Shown here: positions 58,201 through 64,000 of the stretch, one piece after another
How the letters are laid out: every line of letters starts with the position of its first letter
Numbering within the stretch: position 1 is the stretch's first letter
Source of the DNA: an uncultured Gammaproteobacteria bacterium
GTDB lineage: Bacteria; Pseudomonadota; Gammaproteobacteria; HK1
Assembly: GCA_958295465.1 (NCBI GenBank)
Contig: OY282353.1
Coordinates: forward strand, 4,269,001-4,333,000
Direction: 5' to 3'
Length of the DNA stretch: 64,000 nt
Notes under the pieces: generated by a model
The model's input: only the letters and a program-made list of their open reading frames with translations
Told to the model about the DNA's origin: nothing
Databases searched by the model: none
Program-made: the position numbers and the translations under genes

Positions 58201-58839
58201 GATGGAGGAGACGACCTGTGCCTCCCGCTCCCATAGATTCAATAGTTGCTGCTGGTCGTTCGCGGAGTGGATGATCTGGAACGGCTCGCCAAAGAAGCGC
58301 AGCAACTCGTCCTGCCACTGGATGGTCAACGGCGCCGGAACGAGGATCAGGCAGCGGTCGACGGCCTCGCGGAGCTTGAGTTCCTTGATGAGGAGACCGG
58401 CCATGATCGTCTTGCCTGCGCCGGGGTCGTCGGCGAGCAGGAAGCGCAGCCGCGGCTGCGGCAGCATCTTGCGGTAGACCGCCTCGATCTGGTGCGGCAG
58501 GGTGCGGATGCCGGAGAGGCTGACCGCGAACTGGCGATCGTAGGCGTAAGCGAGGCGGATGCGGGCGGACTCGATCAGAAGCCTCAACTTTTCCGGGTCC
58601 GCGGGCCGTGCCGCCGTGGTCTGTTCCGCGCCCGCTCCGGCGGCGCACACGGCCGCGGCCTCCTCGGGGGAAATGACCGCCTCCTCCAGCGCGCCGCCGG
58701 GCAGTCGGACGCGGCATTCGTAGCCGGTGGAGCCGTCTGCGCCGAGCGGCCTCACGTCCTCCAGGATGACGGGTACGTCGAAATGCCCCGGCAGGGAAAC
58801 CCGGCGTCCGATCTGCGCTGAAAGAGGGGCTTCGGCCAT
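55285..58839 (-). CDS. SNF2-family helicase with C-terminal DUF3883-like domain
   Basis: A 1184-residue superfamily-2 ATPase. Walker A is DDPGAGKTIMAGLL near residue 142, DEAH-type motif II VIIDEAHKCS near 237, motif III LLLTATPHHGD near 275, and motifs V–VI AAGEGINLQF...QRLGRIHRIGQ near 580–612. The C-terminal ~100 residues (CERVGHQKIGFDV...RIEVKGRK) are a DUF3883-type PD-(D/E)XK-like domain, with a possible E-V-K catalytic core. Such enzymes act as DNA translocases in DISARM- and BREX-like systems. The start just after 'GPGT' was chosen because the family core begins there. Confidence 0.88.
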   Translation of the reverse strand: MAEAPLSAQIGRRVSLPGHFDVPVILEDVRPLGADGSTGYECRVRLPGGALEEAVISPEEAAAVCAAGAGAEQTTAARPADPEKLRLLIESARIRLAYAYDRQFAVSLSGIRTLPHQIEAVYRKMLPQPRLRFLLADDPGAGKTIMAGLLIKELKLREAVDRCLILVPAPLTIQWQDELLRFFGEPFQIIHSANDQQQLLNLWEREAQVVSSIDYAKQDDVRERVWQQHWDLVIIDEAHKCSAYTKRSAGRGDEVERTKRYQLAERLSEHCDNLLLLTATPHHGDDDRFAHFIRLIDRDLFPEPHRFGEEAGRVRRDVLQLGEDCPWSLRRLKEDLKDLHGRRLFPDRHVHTVRFDLGAQEYAIYKAVTAYINEFLPQATGRRKNSVALVRTVFQRRLASSTRAIHESLLRRRTRLEALVEELDRLPPAQRARRLAQISGRIADAEQDEDDLDETSRDALIGETTAALELDQIRIEVAALGDLAARVGRVREDGRDSKLIALRECLERAEFEELKDGRGKLLVFTEHRDTLNHLRDHLESWGYSTCEIHGGMNPRDRKQAQEHFRTSRQICVATEAAGEGINLQFCHLMVNYDLPWNPTRLEQRLGRIHRIGQSRDVYAFNFVAISSEDGQPVIEGRILERLLSKLDRMRDALGDRVFDVVGEVLSLNKVNLPEMLREVAYEPRRLDDYLDAIEQIDPKQLELYEDATGIALARAHVDFSAFARANLEAEERRLMPRYVESHFLNAAKAVGLRTEARADGLWRIEHVRADLRSERLAAVRRLGKPEAGYRKLTFYKEHLDQDRHLDAVLLGPGHPVYGAVDERLQELLGERLAVRTAVYVDPLGETPYRLHFYEISIRGQTTGGESTTIHAELVALREEIGEGIDAARRYGAVPADALIDLPAHPHPPATLPEIDPGPIGDYVKATIQMERRREAQVERGRYADVAREYLEKSFAARVRASQDRVMGLRAREPKEPEVTLARQRAEQDLADLERTQRERLAGIERLRIARHGPVLHVASCLVLPPDTDTDRFLELVEEPDPTLTRRVELAAEDVVVACEEAQGRECERVGHQKIGFDVRSLAPPDPQTGYRDPVTGVRRIEVKGRKRGQPVRLTTNEWYKAQQLGDTYWLYVVWDPLDDPDPTPLMIRNPAKHLDYAKREVVAARYYDLPAEAVEQVSRTQERE

Positions 58840-59107
58840 TGTTCCGGGTCCTGCTCCCACTCCGTTCTCCGCCGTTCCCTCATCCGGAACGAGGGCTCTG
58901 CGGCCGTTCAGGGCGCCCGCGGCCCGGGCGATGGTCGGGAGCCAGCGGCGGCGCCGGCAGGGATTATGCGGCCAAACTCCCGCGGTGCCGAAAGCGGTCC
59001 TCTCCGAGTATCACTGCCGGGGTGAGAGGGGCCGATGAACGCCGCATTCTCACCGGCATCGCCGGCGCCGCCGTTGTCTCCCGGAGGCCGCGGTGACGGG
59101 TAGTGAC

Positions 59108-60223
59108 TCAGTTTGGAACTTTCCCCGTCAGTACCGCCCGGCTCGTCTCCCGCGGGGCCATCGGTCGTGGCTGGCTCTTCGCGATCCGGACCTCTCGCAC
59201 CACGACCAGCCTGTTCGCGTGCTTCTTTGGGGCTTTGCGCCAGCGGTCGATCGCTCGGGCCACCGTGCGTGCGTCGTCGCCGCGCAGTCCCTCCTCGCGG
59301 AGTACGATACGTTTGCGCTTCTCGGTCTCGATCACGATCTCGTACCAGCACCGAAGCCGCATCCGAAGTGGGGGCGCGCTACGCGGTCCGGTGAGCCCGC
59401 GTGCCCCAATCCAGTTCACATACCGGAAGCATTTCTCCTCGTCGATGTCCTGCCACCGTCTCCTGGGCTCTCTGGGCAGCAGCCACCAGCCCTCCGCGCG
59501 TACCTCCTCCACCTGCCGCACAGCGTCTACGAGCGCGATCCGGTGTTCGACCCAGGTTGCCTCTCCGATCCAGGCGATCATGGTCGAGTACCGTCCAGAG
59601 CCGATCGCCCCCGCGACCCGGGGCTGCGCGTAATCGTACGCCCCGCGCACCCAGATACCGTTCTCGCCGTACCCTTCGGGCACCGGTTGTCCGCAGGCGT
59701 CGTGGCCAAGTTCGATCCGGTCGATGAAGATCTCCCCGATCGATTCGAGACCTTCGTCCTCGATTTCGAACCACTCGTCCTCCAGAATCGCATCAAGCTC
59801 CGCCATCGCGCCTTCGATCCGGTACACCGCCCCCCTCGACTTGAGCGCGCGGAGCACGAGAACCGGCCCCGGGTGCTCGGGTGGCGCCTCCTCGACAGGC
59901 ACCAAGCCCTGCCGCCCGCTCCTCGTCCACCTTCGACGCGCGTGTTCGAGTGCATGTCGTGCCTGCCGAACCCGAGGTCCTGCGGTCCAGAGCGTGTATC
60001 CGCGCACCGCGCGTCGGTGAACCGCCTCGTCGAGCCGAATCCCCACTTCGCCGAGCGAGGACCTCGTCCCCGAGAGCGCCGATCCGATCCCTTTCACGCT
60101 CCGCGCTCCGAGTATGGCGGCGACTTCCTCGCTCGTGAGCCCCGCCCCGGTCTCCGAGAGCCGCTCGAGGACCGCGAGTCCGGACCAGTACCGCGCCATG
60201 CCGTGTTCGTGCGCTTCATTCAT
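59108..60223 (-). CDS. Hypothetical protein with N-terminal HTH-like region
   Basis: A 371-residue soluble protein that I do not recognise. Residues 10–60 (YWSGLAVLERLSETGAGLTS, then EEVAAILGARSVKG) look like a winged helix-turn-helix. The rest is an acidic alpha/beta region (ELDAILEDEWFEIEDEGLES near 155) and a basic C-terminus. It is the first gene of the minus-strand island, 268 bp upstream of the SNF2 helicase, and could regulate it. That role is only inference from position. The 268-bp gap shows no gene. Confidence 0.55.
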   Translation of the reverse strand: MNEAHEHGMARYWSGLAVLERLSETGAGLTSEEVAAILGARSVKGIGSALSGTRSSLGEVGIRLDEAVHRRAVRGYTLWTAGPRVRQARHALEHARRRWTRSGRQGLVPVEEAPPEHPGPVLVLRALKSRGAVYRIEGAMAELDAILEDEWFEIEDEGLESIGEIFIDRIELGHDACGQPVPEGYGENGIWVRGAYDYAQPRVAGAIGSGRYSTMIAWIGEATWVEHRIALVDAVRQVEEVRAEGWWLLPREPRRRWQDIDEEKCFRYVNWIGARGLTGPRSAPPLRMRLRCWYEIVIETEKRKRIVLREEGLRGDDARTVARAIDRWRKAPKKHANRLVVVREVRIAKSQPRPMAPRETSRAVLTGKVPN

Positions 60224-60316
60224 GTCGCTTCCCCTTCCCCTGGATCGTATTTCAAACTCAACCACAACCCGGCGACGATGCGGCAGCAAGACCGCGATCC
60301 GGCCCGATTCAGGAGG

Positions 60317-60718
60317 CTACACGTCATCGGCTTCAAGCTCGTTGGCCCTTGCCTCGACATCGGCGCATCGCTCGATGAGCGCTTCGAAGGGCTCGCTGTC
60401 GTCGGGCAACATGCCGTCGCCAAGCATTGCGCGGTAGTCGTCGGCCAACGCCTCGCGCGCGAAGCCGGAGGGGACCAGTTGCAGTCCGCCCGAGACCGCC
60501 GCCTCGTAGTCGATCCGGTTCCCGGCCGTGTCCTTCTCCGGGAAGAACATCGCCTTGTGACGCGCGACCGAACGAGAGAGGGCACGGTCGGCCAGGGCCG
60601 CTGCGGCGATGCCCGCGTCGTCCAGCCGGACCAGATCGTGCCAGTGCCGGGACAGACGCTCCCCGCGGCGCCGTTCCTGCCGGCAGAAGACGTGCCCGAA
60701 AGCGCCTGGAATGCGGCG
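60317..60718 (-). pseudogene. 3' remnant of an AbiEii-type nucleotidyltransferase toxin
   Basis: Directly after the antitoxin stop, in the same frame, this reads ...RLSRHWHDLVRLDDAGIAAA, then RSVARHKAMFFPEKD, DYEAAVSGGLQLVP and FEALIERCADVEARAN. This is the conserved C-terminal third of AbiEii/COG2253 toxins. The N-terminal ~200 residues, which carry the nucleotidyltransferase active site, are deleted, so the toxin should be inactive. Confidence 0.75.
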
Positions 60719-61315
60719 TCAACCATGCGCGATCAATGCGCTCAGGAGCTCCGCTATCCATATCGGCAGGACCGCCCGTGCGGCGGCCAGTTCGCCGAAG
60801 TCCTCGGCGGAGAGCTTGGGCATGATCGCTTCGAGTCCGGTTTCGACCTCCCGGGGGCCGAGCCAGGCAAGGGCGCGGACGGCATCGCCGGCCGGCCGAT
60901 GGGGCGCCACCATCTGCCAGCGCGGGGCATGACGCAACTGCACGGTCAGCGCGTCGAAGCGCAGCCGGCGGCTCGGGCCGGAGGTCAGATAGACGGAGCG
61001 CACCGGGTTCTGGGCGGTGAGGCCGAGAGCGTTGGCGGCGGCCCCGCCGCATGGGACGATGGCCTCGCCCCATAGCGACGAAAGCGAGGCGATCGCCTTC
61101 TCGACGGATGGGGCGCAGGGGCCGAAGCGGGTCTCGACAGGCCGCATGTAGACGCCCTGGCAGATCCGCATGAGTTGCCCGGATCGGGCGAGCCGGGAGA
61201 GCGCTTGGTCAACCGCCGCCCGGTTTCCCAGGTGAAGCAGGGCGCCCGGGCACAGCGGCGCGGCCTCGGGAAGGGCCGAGGCGTGCTCCAGGATTCGGCT
61301 CGACAAGCTGGACAT
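60719..61315 (-). CDS. AbiEi/DUF6088-like antitoxin
   Basis: A 198-residue protein with an N-terminal winged-helix that reads LSSRILEHASALPEAAPLCP, then HLGNRAAVDQALSRLARSGQ, ending at LMRICQGVYMRP. A C-terminal domain contains 'PCGGAAANALGL' and 'RSVYLTSGPSRRLRF'. Both are typical of type IV AbiEi-like/DUF6088 antitoxins, which repress their own operon. The toxin gene that should follow is truncated, so it is probably an orphan antitoxin. An inverted TGTCA...TGACA repeat lies upstream. Confidence 0.8.
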   Translation of the reverse strand: MSSLSSRILEHASALPEAAPLCPGALLHLGNRAAVDQALSRLARSGQLMRICQGVYMRPVETRFGPCAPSVEKAIASLSSLWGEAIVPCGGAAANALGLTAQNPVRSVYLTSGPSRRLRFDALTVQLRHAPRWQMVAPHRPAGDAVRALAWLGPREVETGLEAIMPKLSAEDFGELAAARAVLPIWIAELLSALIAHG

Positions 61316-61336
61316 CGTGGTGTCCGTTCACGGTAT

Positions 61337-61364
61337 TGTCAGAAAACTGATGGCTATAGTGACA
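61337..61364 (-). promoter_or_regulatory. Inverted repeat upstream of the AbiEi-like antitoxin
   Basis: TGTCA (61337–61341) and TGACA (61360–61364) are mirrored 18 bp apart in an AT-richer patch 22–49 bp upstream of the antitoxin start. This fits an operator for the winged-helix protein. The rest of 61316–61506 shows no gene. Confidence 0.35.
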
Positions 61365-61506
61365 GTTCGCAATGACCTGCATCGACTCCCCTCCGCCGAG
61401 ATCGCCGGCCTGCCCCTGGTCCCGGGGACTCGGACTCATGTTCATGCTCAGCCAGGAAACGATCGTCATCATCACCGGCGGCCTCGCACGCACCGCGGAA
61501 CGGCGC

Positions 61507-64000
61507 TCAGCGCGGGACGAGGCGCAGGCGCCCGAGGGCGTCCGCCTCGAACGCTTCGCGCCTCGTGGGGATGGTGACGTACTCGCCGCTTCGCCACCGG
61601 GCCTCGAAGTTGCGGTAGAGGGGGGAGAGCACGTTGCCGGACTGGCCGCTGGAGTGGATGAACAGCGAACGGTCGAGATCGGCGAGGTCGTAGATGGCCC
61701 GCAGGCTCGGCCCGTGGGTGGAAACGAAGGGCTCTTCGTCGTCGAGCGGGTCGAAGTCGAATGAGTTGACGGTGTACGTGCTGCCCGGAGCCGGACCTTC
61801 CAGGTTGAAGATCCGGGCAAGGGGCGAGCGGGCGAGCGGGCGATGCTCGCCGCGCGCGCGATGTTCCTGCCCCCAGCGCCAGGCGGCCGGATCGTCGCCC
61901 TGGCGGCCGGCGATCCGATCCACCGCCCGTTCGAGTGAGCGGACGAGCATTTCATCGCAGGTCTCGACCCGGACGGTATCGCCATCGTCGCACCAGACTT
62001 CGCGCGCTTCGAGTATCCGCAGGATGAACGCCCCCTTTCGGCCCCATGCCTCGCGCTGGAGCGGGCCGAGCTCGTCGGCGGTCACGAGGCGCGCGAACTC
62101 CCATATCCAGGCGTGAAAGATGAGCGGCTCCGGCCTTTCGGGCTCCATGCCGCCCTCCCAGCCGTCGAGCAGACGCCGAGCGCGCGCCGCGAGCGTTCCC
62201 GCGTCCGGCCCGAGCACGACGCCGCGAAGGCGGGGCAACAGCGCACGGGCGAACAGCGAGGCCCGGTCCTGCTGGAGCGAGCGGAAGCTCCGGAGGTCGT
62301 GCCGGGGCCGGGCCGCGAGGCGCTCCATGATCCTTTCCGCGCGGAATCCCGCCGCCCACTCGTGGGAGAGGTGGTGTGGATGGTCCCGGGTGACGACGGG
62401 GTGATTGGCGGTGACGATGACCCCGCCGGGCGGGTTGTAGACACGGGGGAGCGCCTCGAAGGGGATGAACCCCTGCCAGTCGTGGCGCGCGTCCCAGCCG
62501 GGGCGCGGCATGGTCCCGGCACGGACGCCGCCGGCGCCCCGCACCGGGACCCGGCCAGGCGCGAGGAAGCCGATGTTGCCGTCCACGTCGGCGTAGGTGA
62601 CGCTCTGCTGAGGCGAGTGGAAATCGCGGAAGTTGGTGACGAAGCCGGCCCAGTCCCTGACTTCCGGAAGGCCGAGGCCAGCCTGGAGGGTGAGGTCGTC
62701 GTCGCGCAGGGCGGTCCACGCGAGGGCGAGCACATGGCCGGCGGGTGAAGCGCCGGCGGCCGGGTCCAGGGCGTCGTCGAGGACCGGGCCGTGGCGGGTC
62801 TCCCGCACGTGCACCACCACGTCCTCGCCGTCCTTCACCTCGATGACTTCGCGGCGCACGTCGAACCGCCGGTAGCCGGTGGGAGTCAGGTAGCGCCGGG
62901 GGTCTTCCGGATCGAGCTGCTCGATGAAGAGATCCTGAGCGTCGGCGCCCGTATTGGTGAAGCCCCACGCCACCCGGCCGTTATGCCCGAGCACCACCAT
63001 CGGCATTCCGGGAAAGGTCGCACCCACCACCTCGCGGCCGGGCCAGGACAGATGGGCGAAGTACCAGAGCGACGGCACGGAGAGGCCGAGGTGGGGGTCG
63101 TTCGCGAGAAGCGGCTTGCCGGTCGCGCTCCGTGCTCCGCCGACGACCCAGCTATTCGAGCCGGGATGGCCGCTCCGGGGCCGGAGCGCGGACAGGAAGG
63201 ACGCCGCGGCGTCGTCCGCAGGGAGGGACAGGCGGTCCGGCCATCCGCCGGGAAAGCCGGCCTCGGACGGCGGGAGGGCCGCGGCGGTTGGCGGCCGGCC
63301 GGTCCCGCGCGCGGTCTCGCGGGTCGAGCGGAGTCCATGCGGAGAGCGCCGGGGCGACGGGTCCGCGTCACCCCCGGCCGAGTGCATTTCCGGCCGGCGC
63401 GCGGGCGGGGACGGGTCCCGCGGCATGGGCGCCGGCCGGGAATGCGCACCGGCCGCGTGGAGAGCGGGCGTCCGGGCGGATGCGGGCGGGGACGGCCCGG
63501 GTAGCACGACGCCGCGCGGTTTGTCGGGCCGATAGGGCGTATAGAAGTCGAGGATCCGGTCCGGCGGCAGGCGCTCCGACAGGCGAAGCCGCATGAGGTC
63601 GCGCGTCCACTCGCGCCCGAGGTCGAGCGCCATCACCTTTGCCCAGACCAGGGTATCGGCCGCGCTCCACGGCTCGGGTTCGAAACCGAGGAGCAGGAAC
63701 TCCGGGGGCAGCGGACCCTCCCGCGCCTCCATCCGGGCATTGACGCCGCCGGCGTAAGCCGCGATGCGGCGTTGCGCGCCCGGCTCGAGGTGTGGCAGCG
63801 TCGCTTCCGCCCGCCGGTAGAGCCCGAGCACCCGCAACAGCCGATCCGTGTCGAGGGCGGCCGGCCCGAGCACCTCGGCGAGCCGTCCCGCCCCGATCCG
63901 CCGGTTCATCTCCATCTGCCACAGCCGGTCCTGGGCGTGGACGTAGCCAAGCGCGAACAGGGCGTCCTCCTCGCTTGCGGCGAGGACGTGCGGGACACCG
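61507..64000 (-). CDS. Penicillin acylase-family (Ntn) hydrolase, partial
   Basis: The gene runs off the right end; about 831 codons are present, starting inside ...GVPHVLAASEEDALFALGYV. It belongs to the penicillin acylase/acyl-homoserine lactone acylase family, made as a precursor that is cut to expose an N-terminal Ser. That Ser lies in HPGSNSWVVGG, followed by LLANDPHLGLSVPSLWY and the later 'GLGLPEVRDWAGFVTNFRDF'. Such enzymes are usually periplasmic; the signal peptide would be outside the window. The spacer before the Ser carries an unusually long Pro/Arg/Ala-rich insertion (plus-strand ~63180–63480). The substrate (β-lactam, AHL or other amide) cannot be told. Confidence 0.88.
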   Translation of the reverse strand, partial: GVPHVLAASEEDALFALGYVHAQDRLWQMEMNRRIGAGRLAEVLGPAALDTDRLLRVLGLYRRAEATLPHLEPGAQRRIAAYAGGVNARMEAREGPLPPEFLLLGFEPEPWSAADTLVWAKVMALDLGREWTRDLMRLRLSERLPPDRILDFYTPYRPDKPRGVVLPGPSPPASARTPALHAAGAHSRPAPMPRDPSPPARRPEMHSAGGDADPSPRRSPHGLRSTRETARGTGRPPTAAALPPSEAGFPGGWPDRLSLPADDAAASFLSALRPRSGHPGSNSWVVGGARSATGKPLLANDPHLGLSVPSLWYFAHLSWPGREVVGATFPGMPMVVLGHNGRVAWGFTNTGADAQDLFIEQLDPEDPRRYLTPTGYRRFDVRREVIEVKDGEDVVVHVRETRHGPVLDDALDPAAGASPAGHVLALAWTALRDDDLTLQAGLGLPEVRDWAGFVTNFRDFHSPQQSVTYADVDGNIGFLAPGRVPVRGAGGVRAGTMPRPGWDARHDWQGFIPFEALPRVYNPPGGVIVTANHPVVTRDHPHHLSHEWAAGFRAERIMERLAARPRHDLRSFRSLQQDRASLFARALLPRLRGVVLGPDAGTLAARARRLLDGWEGGMEPERPEPLIFHAWIWEFARLVTADELGPLQREAWGRKGAFILRILEAREVWCDDGDTVRVETCDEMLVRSLERAVDRIAGRQGDDPAAWRWGQEHRARGEHRPLARSPLARIFNLEGPAPGSTYTVNSFDFDPLDDEEPFVSTHGPSLRAIYDLADLDRSLFIHSSGQSGNVLSPLYRNFEARWRSGEYVTIPTRREAFEADALGRLRLVPR

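Noticed and set aside
59093..61075. A 660-codon plus-strand frame
   Set aside because: It is antisense to the 371-aa gene and the AbiE-like locus, which have better codon and domain support.

Overview
The window is G+C-rich chromosome, most likely from a gammaproteobacterium. The smc–zipA–ligA operon order, dksA followed by a decayed gluQ, cysZ, avtA, a YciK-type reductase and AmpG all point that way. Several decayed gene fragments, toxin–antitoxin remnants and a dispersed palindromic intergenic repeat suggest a genome undergoing rearrangement. I cannot name the genus.

Layout. 0.1–2.1 kb: an AAA ATPase and a DUF4276 protein, a defence-like pair split by a repeat element. 2.2–8.2 kb: squalene/phytoene synthase-like protein, SDR, an AbrB/PIN toxin–antitoxin pair beside a deletion-bearing copy of the ampG start, intact ampG and avtA. 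8.2–8.9 kb: a scrambled toxin–antitoxin locus. 9–16 kb: ligA, zipA, a 58-codon ORF and smc in a tight operon. 16–24.2 kb: housekeeping genes (cysZ, dksA, a PduO-type adenosyltransferase, a DUF465 protein, an M17 aminopeptidase, EEP and HAD hydrolases) and a DRB0094-family RNA ligase. 24.7–39.2 kb: a cobalamin cluster. A cobalamin riboswitch precedes the cobalt transporter genes cbtB and cbtA. cobO, cbiP, cobD, cbiX, cbiC, cbiET, cbiL, a cbiG–cbiH fusion, cbiF, cbiJ, cbiD and cbiA follow. The presence of cbiX, cbiG and cbiD indicates the early-cobalt (anaerobic) route.

39.4–61.3 kb is an accessory, defence-like island with every gene on the minus strand. In transcription order it holds an unknown 371-aa protein, a SNF2 helicase with a C-terminal DUF3883-like domain, three small proteins (one TIGR04255-like), a DUF1156 adenine methylase, a very unusual 1120-aa protein, a DUF499 P-loop ATPase, an AAA+ ATPase and a subtilisin-like protease. 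The unusual protein joins an N-terminal Schlafen AlbA_2/HATPase_c_4 module to a C-terminal Argonaute MID–PIWI region. Its guide-binding MID residues appear kept and its catalytic PIWI residues appear lost. A duplicated ~225-bp DUF1156/DUF499 junction flanks its gene, so the Argonaute gene seems to have been inserted between two translationally coupled genes of a helicase–methylase–ATPase operon. I consider this the most novel feature of the window. The island ends with an AbiEi-like antitoxin whose toxin gene has lost its 5' part.

The right end is a penicillin acylase-family gene running off the window.

Domain assignments come from reading motifs by eye. No database search was run.
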